From positions 1 to 34,717 of IMG/VR virus record IMGVR_UViG_3300043119_000042: a stretch of DNA of 34,717 nt, one strand, 5' to 3'. Made by a program: the position numbers and the translations under genes. Position 1 is the first letter of the stretch; every line of letters starts with the position of its first letter. Positions 1-6,722 of the stretch are shown piece by piece. Below the pieces are notes generated by a model. The model searched no databases, was not told the origin of the DNA, and saw only the letters and a list, made by a program, of their open reading frames with translations. Origin of the DNA: a virus.

Positions 1-123
1 GCCGTATCAGCACTCAGTGGGACAGCGCAGATCGTGGCTTTGGTGTTCTGTGGTATCGTGGCCCTAGCTGCTGTTTGGATCATGCGTGAGCGCCTCCGCA
101 AGTGGGCGGATGGTGATCGTTAA
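1..123 (+). CDS. Endolysin, 3' end only (duplicate of the gene at 33946)
   Basis: This is the last 40 codons of the lysozyme gene that is complete at 33946-34644. The frame begins exactly at base 1 (Ala-Val-Ser-Ala) and ends at the TAA at 121-123. It encodes the C-terminal membrane segment and the basic end RERLRKWADGDR. It is cut by the window edge and is not a separate gene in the circular genome. Confidence 0.9.
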   Translation, partial: AVSALSGTAQIVALVFCGIVALAAVWIMRERLRKWADGDR

Positions 124-196
124 TGTTTGGATGGATTAAACGCACGGCACTATGGGCCATTGGGATTGTTGCTTTAATCCTTACTGCTTGGATGGC
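1..196. repeat. Left copy of 196-bp terminal redundancy
   Basis: Bases 1-196 match 34522-34717. The only difference I find is at base 69 (T here, C at 34590), which is synonymous in the endolysin gene. The repeat spans the 3' end of the endolysin and the 5' end of the inner-spanin gene. It ends at no natural boundary, which fits a circular or permuted genome opened arbitrarily inside the lysis cassette. A true short direct terminal repeat is possible but less likely, because such repeats normally lie outside genes. Confidence 0.9.
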
Positions 197-344
197 TGGC
201 AAGCGTGAGCAAAGTCAGAAGCAAGCTTTGCAAAATGCTAAGAGTTACGCGAAGACAAGAAAGGAGATTGATAGTGTTGAAGACAATATCACTGATGATC
301 CTGCTGTTCTGCGTGAGTGGTTGCGGGATCGCGGCAAACAGTAA
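123..344 (+). CDS. Inner-membrane spanin (i-spanin, Rz-like)
   Basis: This 73-residue protein has a basic N-terminus (FGWIKR), one hydrophobic segment at about residues 8-25, and a charged helical tail rich in K, Q and E. That is the layout of an i-spanin, which spans the periplasm from the inner membrane and fuses it to the outer membrane at lysis. The start ATG overlaps the endolysin stop (TAATG). A lipoprotein gene lies largely inside it in another frame (274-471), the classic Rz/Rz1 arrangement. The assignment rests on topology and position, because i-spanins are poorly conserved in sequence. Confidence 0.75.
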   Translation: MFGWIKRTALWAIGIVALILTAWMAGKREQSQKQALQNAKSYAKTRKEIDSVEDNITDDPAVLREWLRDRGKQ

Positions 345-471
345 TGCACTATGCGATGGCACTGCATCAGCAAGAACTAAACACGCTGCTGCACTTGCTG
401 TTGATGGTGGGGATTCATCTATAAAAACGGGAGCGCAATTGATTATGATGATCGATGCGGCTTGTAAATGA
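274..471 (+). CDS. Outer-membrane lipoprotein spanin (o-spanin, Rz1-like)
   Basis: I place the start at GTG 274, seven bases after AAGGAG (261-266). It gives a 65-residue protein whose N-terminus MLKTISLMILLFCVSGC is a lipoprotein signal with lipobox V-S-G-C, so the mature protein begins at Cys17. The mature part carries a CDGT...HAAALAVDGG segment and a second Cys near the end. I recall this pattern from o-spanins of alphaproteobacterial phages. The first 71 bases lie inside the i-spanin gene in another frame. An upstream in-frame start at 205 would bury the signal peptide behind a basic extension and is rejected. The stop overlaps the next ATG (ATGA). Confidence 0.8.
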   Translation: MLKTISLMILLFCVSGCGIAANSNALCDGTASARTKHAAALAVDGGDSSIKTGAQLIMMIDAACK

Positions 472-1559
472 CACCCCGTCAGAAAGAGGTATATGACCTC
501 TTCCTAAAGCTTAATAACAAAAGAGAAGTTGCTCGTCGTCTTAACATTAGCGAAGCCGCTGTTAGGGCAGTACTTATTAGGGCCGAAAGATATATAGATC
601 CGTCTGTTGTTTCCGCAATGTCAGATGCTGGAATGCAGGATGTAGAGATTCTTCACTCTGGATGGATCAAGACTGAGAGTGCATCATTATATTTTAAGAT
701 GCCCAAGGATGATGTTGTACAAGATTTGACTGATCGCATTAAAGAAGCGATGGAAGATATCAAACCAATCCCTGTCATTCATCGGGTTGAGTTACACGAC
801 GAAGAAATTATGACAGTGTATCCATTGTTCGATGCCCATATTGGAATGAGAGCAAAGCGAGAAGAATCTGGTGAGGACTACACCACTGAGATTGCTGCTC
901 AACGCCTTATAAATGGTGTGGCAAAGTGTGTTTCATCATCGCCATCGTCAAAGTTTGGAGTCATTATTGTTGGTGGAGATTACTTGCACCACAACGACAA
1001 CACCAATCTTACGCAAAGCGGTCATGTTCTAGATGTGGACACAAGGATTGAAGCAACGATTGAGGCAGCAATAGATGCGTTGGCAGCAGCAATAGAGATT
1101 GCAGCATCAAAGCATGAGAAGGTTTTGGTATCTATCATCAAGGGCAATCACGATAGGGATGCTTACATTGCAGTCAAAGTTGCTATGTCCCAAAGATACA
1201 GAGACAATCCAAGAATTGAGATTCAGAAAAACTTTGGTGATTTTTTTATCATGGAGTTTGGTCTTTGCATGATAGCTGCTCATCATGGTGATAAAGCAAA
1301 AGCAGAAAGACTTGTTATGCACCTTGCTAGTGAGTGGCCTGATATGTGGGGCCGAACAAGGTTTCGCTTTTACTTTACTGGTCACTTCCATCATTTGAAA
1401 ATGCAGGATGTGGGCGGCGTACAGGTTGAACAGTTAAGACCCGTGACGCCAAGAGATTATCATGCTGCGTCAAGTGCTTATGGTTCTCAGCCGCAGATGC
1501 AAGCGATTACATTTCATAAGCGTCATGGAGAAATAAGCAGAATCAAAGTTTCTCTATAG
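468..1559 (+). CDS. HTH-calcineurin-like metallophosphatase fusion
   Basis: The 363-residue protein starts with a helix-turn-helix (residues about 1-40, VARRLNISEAAVRAVL), the type that binds DNA. From about residue 115 it shows the full set of metallophosphatase motifs: FDAHIG (D122, H124), GGDYLHH (D171), KGNHDR (N227, H228), AAHHGD (H273) and GHFHH (H306, H308). These residues bind two metal ions in the calcineurin/MRE11/SbcD fold and hydrolyse phosphoesters, often in nucleic acids. The target is unknown. A DNA end or host mRNA is conceivable but not shown. The ATG overlaps the o-spanin stop, so it belongs to the end of the late transcript, and its stop is eight bases from the convergent early operon. 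Confidence 0.88.
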   Translation: MTPRQKEVYDLFLKLNNKREVARRLNISEAAVRAVLIRAERYIDPSVVSAMSDAGMQDVEILHSGWIKTESASLYFKMPKDDVVQDLTDRIKEAMEDIKPIPVIHRVELHDEEIMTVYPLFDAHIGMRAKREESGEDYTTEIAAQRLINGVAKCVSSSPSSKFGVIIVGGDYLHHNDNTNLTQSGHVLDVDTRIEATIEAAIDALAAAIEIAASKHEKVLVSIIKGNHDRDAYIAVKVAMSQRYRDNPRIEIQKNFGDFFIMEFGLCMIAAHHGDKAKAERLVMHLASEWPDMWGRTRFRFYFTGHFHHLKMQDVGGVQVEQLRPVTPRDYHAASSAYGSQPQMQAITFHKRHGEISRIKVSL

Positions 1560-1567
1560 TCTTTTCT

Positions 1568-1783
1568 TTATGGTCGGGTTTTAGGTCTGATTGATCCAGA
1601 TAATTTTGACATACTCCTGCACTGCACCATATCAACTACAAGTCCTTGCAATTCCATCTGTTTACGCATGGTGTCGATGTGCTGTCCGCACGTCATTGAG
1701 TCTTTGTATGGTAGGCCTGTAAACGTTCCGTCGAAGGCCCCTGCACCGAAGGTGATAATCATCACGGTCCAAAACGTTGTCAT
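1568..1783 (-). CDS. Small exported or membrane protein, unknown
   Basis: This is the last gene of the leftward operon, 71 residues. It has a hydrophobic N-terminus (residues 4-15, FWTVMIITFGAG) followed by two cysteines in a soluble part and a basic end (IRPKTRP). The layout suggests an N-terminal anchor or signal with one disulphide outside the cytoplasm. Its ATG overlaps the stop of the gene upstream by four bases (ATGA), which supports translation. I do not recognise a family. Confidence 0.6.
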   Translation of the reverse strand: MTTFWTVMIITFGAGAFDGTFTGLPYKDSMTCGQHIDTMRKQMELQGLVVDMVQCRSMSKLSGSIRPKTRP

Positions 1784-2103
1784 TCTGTTTTCTCCAGTTC
1801 AGCCAGCACGTTGCGGATGTCAATAACAGCATCTTCTCCCCATACACGAAAAGAAGTGTCGTCAGTGTAAAACATAATATTCTGATCTGTTTTCCGCAGC
1901 GCCTCCACAGCCTTAGCCAGCTTGGCTTCGGTCTTTGCAGCGCCCAGCATGGCATTGTGCATCAAACCGTTCTGCCGCAGTGCTTCTTTCTGCCATATGC
2001 TCTGTTCTTTCACCAACTGCTCAATGCAGTCGGCGGCGGCGTTTCCCAGATTGGGCCAGCCCTTGCTGTTTCGTAATTCACGGATCAGTTCTTCATGGGT
2101 CAT
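1780..2103 (-). CDS. Hypothetical early protein, alpha-helical
   Basis: The 107-residue protein is mostly helical, with a long K/A/E-rich stretch at about residues 50-72 (AAKTEAKLAKAVEALRK) that may form a coiled coil. The segment GWPNLGNAAADCIEQL is typical of small phage proteins found among early genes, but I cannot name a function. It overlaps both neighbours by four bases (ATGA), so the reading frame is well supported by context. Confidence 0.65.
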   Translation of the reverse strand: MTHEELIRELRNSKGWPNLGNAAADCIEQLVKEQSIWQKEALRQNGLMHNAMLGAAKTEAKLAKAVEALRKTDQNIMFYTDDTSFRVWGEDAVIDIRNVLAELEKTE

Positions 2104-2282
2104 TTCTTCTCTCCGATCAGGGCGAGGATTTCATCACGGCATTGGCACGTTTCGCACTGGGTAGCAGCCTTACGCAGCACGGCCTCACGGATGGCGTTAG
2201 CCGACCTCCACTCATAGATGATCCCCAGACACACCCCGATCACCAACGCGCACACCAATATTAAGATATATGGTAAGGTCAT
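2100..2282 (-). CDS. Small single-pass membrane protein with CETCQC motif
   Basis: I choose the ATG at 2282, not the longer frame to 2354, because GGGAGGAAAAGGA precedes it and it overlaps the upstream stop as ATGA. The 60-residue product has one membrane helix (residues about 4-23, PYILILVCALVIGVCLGIIY) followed by a short soluble tail with CETCQC. The cysteine cluster could bind a metal or form disulphides. The function is unknown. It belongs to a run of tiny membrane or cysteine proteins at the distal end of the early operon. Confidence 0.6.
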   Translation of the reverse strand: MTLPYILILVCALVIGVCLGIIYEWRSANAIREAVLRKAATQCETCQCRDEILALIGEKK

Positions 2283-2698
2283 TCCTTTTCCTCCCGATGT
2301 GCGTCCGTAACTAGGACGGCGATAAACTCGTAAACGCTCATTGTAGCAGGGCATTCAGCTTCTACCCACTCAGTGACTTCTGGCGATAAAAACTCAAAAA
2401 CCTTACCATAATATTTTAACTTCAAAACGTGCCTAACTTTTGAAAATGGCACATCAAACTGAAGCACAATGCTTTTGAGAGACAAGCCTTGTTTATATGC
2501 CTTGCGGATTTTTGCGTGAGTTTCTTTTTCCTCGCGAGATGCGGCTTTATAGATGGGCTTGTATTTGATCCCCTCGCGCTTGCACCACTTGGCTATCGTA
2601 GCGCGATGAACGCCAAGTATCTTTGCCGCTTCTTGTGCGGTGTTTGCTTGGATTATATCGAAGTCCTGCTGTGTTAGTTTTCTTTTAGGTTGAGGCAT
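2279..2698 (-). CDS. Double helix-turn-helix DNA-binding protein
   Basis: The 139-residue protein has a clear helix-turn-helix at about residues 20-42 (AQEAAKILGVHRATIAKW), of the type found in transposase-like and FIS-type domains. A second HTH-like stretch lies at about 62-92 (IRKAYKQGLSLKSIVLQFDVPFSKVRHVL). It ends in an acidic region (VEAECPAT...HREEKE). It most likely binds DNA, perhaps as a transcription regulator acting late in the early phase. Target sites are unknown. Its stop overlaps the next start by four bases. Confidence 0.7.
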   Translation of the reverse strand: MPQPKRKLTQQDFDIIQANTAQEAAKILGVHRATIAKWCKREGIKYKPIYKAASREEKETHAKIRKAYKQGLSLKSIVLQFDVPFSKVRHVLKLKYYGKVFEFLSPEVTEWVEAECPATMSVYEFIAVLVTDAHREEKE

Positions 2699-2878
2699 TT
2701 ACTTATATTGCTCCATCATATCTACAAGCATAAATACGGGCCATAACAATACCCATATGGTTGCTTTCCAACGGCTGCCAGTTTGCTCAACAAGAAACTT
2801 AAAACCATCTAATAGCCAAAAGACTGGGATGATGTATAGGATAACCACCAATGGCATCCAGATGTTTGGATCAGTCAT
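2699..2878 (-). CDS. Tiny two-helix membrane protein
   Basis: This 59-residue frame begins ATG ACT GAT CCA AAC ATC and ends TAT AAG TAA. It holds two hydrophobic segments, MPLVVILYIIPVFWLL (about residues 8-23) and WKATIWVLLWPVFMLV (about 37-52), separated by a charged link. Its start overlaps the end of the upstream gene by eight bases (ATGACTGA), which argues for real translation. A two-helix hairpin can be a holin-like or superinfection-type protein, but it sits in the early operon away from the lysis genes, so I leave the function open. Confidence 0.6.
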   Translation of the reverse strand: MTDPNIWMPLVVILYIIPVFWLLDGFKFLVEQTGSRWKATIWVLLWPVFMLVDMMEQYK

Positions 2879-3044
2879 AGTCCACCCCCATTATGCAATC
2901 GCCGCCACGCCACTCGTATCCTGCCTTGATACATTGCTGTAACGGGCTGGTCCTCGCAACAAATCCAAATGACAATACGATTGCCACACTCATGAACGTG
3001 ATAGCAAAAATTACTAGCGCCATACCTAAAGCTTCGTCATCCAT
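2871..3044 (-). CDS. Tiny membrane protein with CIKAGYEW motif
   Basis: This 57-residue frame begins MDDEALGM and contains one hydrophobic helix (about residues 7-29, GMALVIFAITFMSVAIVLSF). A short exterior part follows with two cysteines (CIKAGYEWRGGDC). An N-in membrane anchor with a small disulphide-closed tail is a recurring shape among small phage proteins. An upstream GGGGAAAGAAA may serve as ribosome site. It overlaps the previous gene by eight bases. The function is unknown. Confidence 0.55.
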   Translation of the reverse strand: MDDEALGMALVIFAITFMSVAIVLSFGFVARTSPLQQCIKAGYEWRGGDCIMGVDYD

Positions 3045-3231
3045 TTTCTTTCCCCTCTGTAACGCTGCGCCCGCATTCTGGGCATTTCAAACAATTGATC
3101 ACCTTGCCAGTGCCTCCAGCAGAAAACGTACTGGAGTGCCTGTCACCCGCAAAGTCAGGCATGCCCCCGACATAGGTCTGCTGGGTTGCAATGCCCTGAC
3201 CCATCGGCACGTTGCACTTGTTGCAGATCAT
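3037..3231 (-). CDS. Small zinc-ribbon protein
   Basis: The 64-residue protein has two CxxC pairs: CNKC near the N-terminus (residues 3-6) and CLKC/CPEC near residues 47-53. These are spaced as in a zinc ribbon. The middle is glycine-rich (PDFAGDRHSSTFSAGGTG). Such small phage proteins usually bind one zinc ion and may contact nucleic acid or a host protein. It overlaps both neighbours, consistent with translational coupling. Function cannot be stated further. Confidence 0.65.
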   Translation of the reverse strand: MICNKCNVPMGQGIATQQTYVGGMPDFAGDRHSSTFSAGGTGKVINCLKCPECGRSVTEGKENG

Positions 3232-3566
3232 TTCGCCATCCGTACAATAGCACCCTTGGTGCGGTCAGCGTAGTGGATGATTACGCTTGGGCTTTCCCAG
3301 CCGTATTTGTCGGCATATTCCTGAAGGTACTCAAGCATCGGCCCACCCTCAACGTCCAACTCTTTGCCCTCATACCAGCGATCACCACAGCAATCGCAAT
3401 CCATTTTATCTTCAACACCATTGTAATAGATGCCAAAGTTAAGTGCTTTATCCTCTGCAAGATCGTAAGTCTTAGCCTCAATGACCACCCGCAAAGTTAG
3501 GTTTTCATCAACAACAAAGTCTCCGCCAGAATTGTTCTGGCTCCACATAAAAAACGCCATGTTCAT
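3228..3566 (-). CDS. Conserved phage hypothetical with CDCCGDRWY motif
   Basis: The 112-residue protein opens with MNMAFFMW, then a predicted beta-rich part (ENLTLRVVIEAKTYDLAEDKALNFGIYYNGV) and a CDCCGDRWY motif at about residues 57-65 that could bind a metal. I recall similar proteins in many phage genomes without a known role. GGAGG lies just before the ATG and the start overlaps the upstream stop as ATGA. Overlaps on both sides place it in the same transcript as the dCTP deaminase-like gene. Confidence 0.65.
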   Translation of the reverse strand: MNMAFFMWSQNNSGGDFVVDENLTLRVVIEAKTYDLAEDKALNFGIYYNGVEDKMDCDCCGDRWYEGKELDVEGGPMLEYLQEYADKYGWESPSVIIHYADRTKGAIVRMAK

Positions 3567-4060
3567 TCCTCCATCTTTGCTGAGACAGGCATATCAGCCT
3601 GATTTTGATATTTGCCGTCATAGTAGGCGTTGGCGGATGTCTGATGAAAGATCACCTGCGCAATGCCCGCCCCTGCTGGGATGTGCAGACCATTGCGCCC
3701 GTGGTAGACCAGCTCCAGCGTTAAGAAACCACACCACGATGGTTCAATCACCGTGTTGAAGACCGACAGACCCTGCCGCGCCCATGTGGACTTGTCGTGA
3801 ACAATGCCGACAAGATTGGATGGCATGTTAAATTCTTCGATGGCGCTGGCGAGAGTGAAGTTGCCAGTAAAAAACTCCCCATCTATGAACACTTCTGGAG
3901 GGTCGTCATCTGTTGCTTTATAAAACCGAACATCCTGCTTGATGCGGATGTCGTATCCTGCTTCTGACAGACCGAAAGACACGCCGTGCTGGCGCATCTT
4001 GTCGTTAATCATGCCCCTGATGGGTGCTGCTTCAATCAAGTGTCTGCCATTAATGACCAT
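3563..4060 (-). CDS. dCTP deaminase / dUTPase-fold enzyme
   Basis: The start at ATG 4060 is chosen because GGAGG lies five bases upstream. The product is 165 residues. Family motifs in order are AGYDIRI (substrate and fold motif), HDKSTWARQGLSVFNTVIEP (trimer active-site segment), GFLTLEL (with the Glu used by dCTP deaminases) and GAGIAQVIFHQ near the C-terminus. These enzymes make dUMP or dUTP from dCTP, or hydrolyse dUTP, and so adjust the dTTP supply for phage DNA synthesis. The TLEL glutamate favours deaminase over plain dUTPase, but a bifunctional enzyme is possible. It overlaps the DnaA-like gene by 11 bases. Confidence 0.85.
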   Translation of the reverse strand: MVINGRHLIEAAPIRGMINDKMRQHGVSFGLSEAGYDIRIKQDVRFYKATDDDPPEVFIDGEFFTGNFTLASAIEEFNMPSNLVGIVHDKSTWARQGLSVFNTVIEPSWCGFLTLELVYHGRNGLHIPAGAGIAQVIFHQTSANAYYDGKYQNQADMPVSAKMEE

Positions 4061-4499
4061 AGTTTCCTCCGTTTGTTTTTGCTTTGTTAAGTGCATCTTG
4101 GATCACATCGACAAGAAACTTATTCTTATCAACGATATTCTTTCCACGAACCCTGCCAGTTTGAACTGTGCTTGGATCTCTTTGAAAGATGCGGGCTATC
4201 TGTGGATTGCTAAGGCCAGTGTACTTGTGCATCACATAGAACAATACGTTCCTTGTGTTTGCAATCACTGCCGTTCTGTCTCGGCTTAACAAAACATCAA
4301 TAGTTGTTGCCGAAAGATTAGCAAACTCTTCAAGCAATACTTCAATGTCATGATTGTTATTCTCTCGGACCTCATGGAAAACATGAATGAATCCGTCGAA
4401 TGATTTGCTTTTCTTCTCTGCGATTTTGTTTGCTTTGAGTGCAAGAGATGTTCTTCTTGCGCTTTGCTCTAGCAATTGCGCGTATGTTTCTTCATTCAT
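4050..4499 (-). CDS. DnaA domain IV-like DNA-binding protein
   Basis: The start is ATG 4499, after GGGGGA. A TTG twelve bases upstream is less likely. The 149-residue protein has a helical N-terminus and then, at about residues 72-115, a segment matching the C-terminal DNA-binding domain of the bacterial initiator DnaA: RTAVIANTRNVLFYVMHKYTG, then LSNPQIARIFQRDPSTVQTG. In DnaA this helix-turn-helix with its signature loop recognises DnaA boxes. There is no AAA+ ATPase part. It could bind the phage origin or compete with host DnaA. The match is from motif recognition, not a search. Confidence 0.7.
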   Translation of the reverse strand: MNEETYAQLLEQSARRTSLALKANKIAEKKSKSFDGFIHVFHEVRENNNHDIEVLLEEFANLSATTIDVLLSRDRTAVIANTRNVLFYVMHKYTGLSNPQIARIFQRDPSTVQTGRVRGKNIVDKNKFLVDVIQDALNKAKTNGGNYGH

Positions 4500-4572
4500 G
4501 AAGTCCCCCAATTAAAAATGGTCAAGGAATTAACCTTGACCAAAGTTGCACATCACGGGAGGATGTCCCATA

Positions 4573-4956
4573 TCACCACGGAATCTCATCGTCCGCAATA
4601 GAAATATTGCTTGGCTTAGGATTTTCTCCATTGTCTCGCGCATCAGATACGGCAAGGGTCATGTATGGATTACCATCTTTGGTGCGTTTCCATGCAGCCA
4701 TGCGACGATCCTTAACAATGCTGCTGATAGGGCCAGTATAATCTGGCGCATTCTCAGACTCTTTCTTTTCATTTACAAAAAGAGTTCCAGCTTTTTCAAA
4801 GATCTCAATGATCTGCTTGCCTGACTTGGTTGTATCTTTGATGAGAACAATCTTACGTTCAGTGCCATCATCATTGATCTTGCCTTGCAAGATAAGCTTC
4901 TGCGTATCAAATGGTTTGAACGCTGCGCCTTTGTCTGTGTTGTCGTACTCTGCCAT
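4573..4956 (-). CDS. Putative ssDNA-binding-type protein with SSB-like C-terminal tip
   Basis: The 127-residue protein is beta-rich, with segments such as QKLILQGKIND, ERKIVLIKDTT and NPYMTLAVSD. The APDYTGPI...AAWKRTKDGNPY part recalls DUF736-like small proteins. It ends in ISIADDEIPW, an acidic stretch capped by Ile-Pro-aromatic, closely like the tip of bacterial SSB (DDDIPF) that recruits repair and replication proteins. It lies next to the putative annealing protein and exonuclease. I infer a single-strand-DNA or SSB-interactome role, but no OB fold is proven from sequence alone. Confidence 0.6.
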   Translation of the reverse strand: MAEYDNTDKGAAFKPFDTQKLILQGKINDDGTERKIVLIKDTTKSGKQIIEIFEKAGTLFVNEKKESENAPDYTGPISSIVKDRRMAAWKRTKDGNPYMTLAVSDARDNGENPKPSNISIADDEIPW

Positions 4957-4985
4957 GCTTCTGGCTCCTCTATGATCTTACGTTA

Positions 4986-5447
4986 TTACCAACCATCCCC
5001 TTCAGGATCGTTGGATTTCGGATTGGCTGTGTATTTGTTGCCATCGTATTCCCCAAGGAACACATCGGCATTGAAGCCAAGATGAGATAGGCACTTAGTC
5101 AGTGCATCAGTGATGGACATCTTGGGTGCATCTTCGTTCATCCGACCTTTTGCTGAGTCAAAGAACTTACGGCATCCTGCAAATGGGCCAAAGACATTAG
5201 ATGGATCACCAGTCCATACATCAACGTGTGACACAACAGCAGTGTCGCCATTGGAGCAGTTAACAAATTCTGTCTTCGCACTCCATCCCCACTTGATCCC
5301 TACTGGACCAAAGGCTTTGGTTGCAGACATGACCTGATACATTGGGTCAATGGCTGTAAACTTACGAGCGCCAAGTGCAACTGACTTTAGATATCGTGGA
5401 TCTGATTTACATACCGCATCCCACAACTCCATGTTCTTGTCATCCAT
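4986..5447 (-). CDS. Putative single-strand annealing protein (Sak/Rad52-like group)
   Basis: I prefer the ATG at 5447 (after AAAGGT); a longer start at 5480 would overlap the exonuclease gene. The 153-residue product contains KAFGPVGIKWGWS, FGPFAGCRKFF and MSITDALTKCLSHLGFNADVFLGEYDGNKY. The last block is the conserved end seen in phage annealing proteins of the Sak/Rad52-type group. Such proteins coat single-stranded DNA and anneal complementary strands. It sits directly after a YqaJ-type exonuclease and before an SSB-tailed protein, the usual make-up of a phage recombination module. Family membership is recalled, so the exact superfamily is uncertain. Confidence 0.7.
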   Translation of the reverse strand: MDDKNMELWDAVCKSDPRYLKSVALGARKFTAIDPMYQVMSATKAFGPVGIKWGWSAKTEFVNCSNGDTAVVSHVDVWTGDPSNVFGPFAGCRKFFDSAKGRMNEDAPKMSITDALTKCLSHLGFNADVFLGEYDGNKYTANPKSNDPEGDGW

Positions 5448-5451
5448 GATG

Positions 5452-6216
5452 TTACCTTTCCGTGAAGAGCAATGATCCATTTTTGGATCGTTTGATTGTT
5501 AGAATGTCGCAGTAAACTTCGCGTTCATTATCTGCGACCATCTGCTTTAGGTTTGTCTTGGCTGTTTCAAAAGCCTTAGCGGCGGCTTTGTTTTGTTTGT
5601 ATTCGTGGGCGTAGGAGATGAACTCGTTGTCTGTACTCGCATCCCTTCTGACCATCTCGTCCACCGCGATCTTGTCGATGCTGATCGTCGGCGTATCGAC
5701 ACCAATAGGCTCTTCATTCCGAAGAACGTAACCCCAGAAGTCCGACACCACTGCCCACATTGAATTGAAATACTCTTCGTTTCTGCGGACATAGACAGAT
5801 TCCCATTTGTTATTGCCAAAGATCACAGACAGATATGCACCATCTGATTCCGCCAAGTGACAATAGAGTTGAAGCTGCGGCATATACCGCTCAATGATTC
5901 CCTCCATGCTGCTCATTGTATTGGTGTGCTTGGCTTCAACAATTGAGTCTTGCCACATTGCATCAATCATACCCTTGGCTGGCACGATGCCAATCTCAGT
6001 GAAGATTGTTTTCTGATGGCTGTGAAGTTGGCAGTCATGCCACTTCTCAAACCAACGTAGGTTAAAGCTTTCAGTATGAATGCCAAGTTGAACAGCAATG
6101 TTGTCAGACAAATTGTCTGATTCAATGCGTCCAGTCTTGATCTGCCACAGTTCTAGCCATTCGCCCTGCATAATTTTTACGCAGTCAGATCCACCGATGA
6201 AACCTTTTCGTTCCAT
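5452..6216 (-). CDS. YqaJ-type viral recombinase / PD-(D/E)XK exonuclease
   Basis: The 254-residue protein begins with FIGGSDCVKIMQGEW and LWQIKTG, the YqaJ-family opening. It then has E49 in LGIHTESFN, D85 in KGMIDAMW, and E94-A-K96 in IVEAKHTN, which together make a PD-(D/E)XK nuclease centre. YRYMPQLQLYCHLA-type helices follow. These enzymes resect double-stranded ends 5' to 3' to give 3' tails for the partner annealing protein encoded five bases downstream. The C-terminal third is helical and charged. The ATG follows GGAGG in a short gap after the upstream gene. All catalytic residues are present. Confidence 0.85.
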   Translation of the reverse strand: MERKGFIGGSDCVKIMQGEWLELWQIKTGRIESDNLSDNIAVQLGIHTESFNLRWFEKWHDCQLHSHQKTIFTEIGIVPAKGMIDAMWQDSIVEAKHTNTMSSMEGIIERYMPQLQLYCHLAESDGAYLSVIFGNNKWESVYVRRNEEYFNSMWAVVSDFWGYVLRNEEPIGVDTPTISIDKIAVDEMVRRDASTDNEFISYAHEYKQNKAAAKAFETAKTNLKQMVADNEREVYCDILTIKRSKNGSLLFTER

Positions 6217-6245
6217 ATTATCCTCCAGTGCTTGGTGTTGATATA

Positions 6246-6722
6246 TTACTGCGTATGAGCAGCAATGTAAACATCATATGGTTCAAGTTCTTTATCGGTC
6301 ACATGATTTAAAAGCCTCCCTCTCTTTGGTTCTCTAAGCCAAGATTCGCATAGGGATTCCCCCGCTCTCACACGCTTGATTGCTATGTTGAGTGGGTCTA
6401 TGCGCCAGCTATCGTTAGACGCGCTGTGCGTTGATATTTGCCCAGTCTGCGTCAATGTCCTGACTACATCAACAAACTCCTTTGCAGTCGGAAGTGTTCG
6501 GCTCTTGGCGGATCGTGAAACCTCTTTTGTGATTGAGGACAAGAGGTTCCCGATCCGCTCCTGTGTGAGTGGGGATGGTAGGTTCCCGTTGATTGCTTCG
6601 ATGACATCCATTGCAGCTATCTTTGCGTCAACATCGCGAGGCATATTGAAGCGAATGGTTATTTCAGATTGAAACCAATTTTTTATGTGAGCGATGCGCT
6701 CTTCATAGTTCATTGAAGACAT
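6246..6722 (-). CDS. Hypothetical early protein in helicase-loader position
   Basis: The 158-residue protein is helical, with EERIAHIKNWFQSEITIRFNMP at the start and TLPTAKEFVDVVRTL in the middle. It has no Walker motif or other recognisable site. It overlaps the end of the initiator-like gene by 20 bases, with GGTGGGG just before its start. This is where lambda-like phages put the helicase loader, so a helper role in replication is a reasonable guess, but only by position. An in-frame ATG at 6713 is an alternative start. Confidence 0.6.
   Translation of the reverse strand: MSSMNYEERIAHIKNWFQSEITIRFNMPRDVDAKIAAMDVIEAINGNLPSPLTQERIGNLLSSITKEVSRSAKSRTLPTAKEFVDVVRTLTQTGQISTHSASNDSWRIDPLNIAIKRVRAGESLCESWLREPKRGRLLNHVTDKELEPYDVYIAAHTQ

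Noticed and set aside
1559-1568. Terminator between the convergent late and early operons
   Set aside because: Only eight bases separate the two stop codons, and no stem with a U-run was found on either strand. Transcripts may overlap or stop inside the genes.
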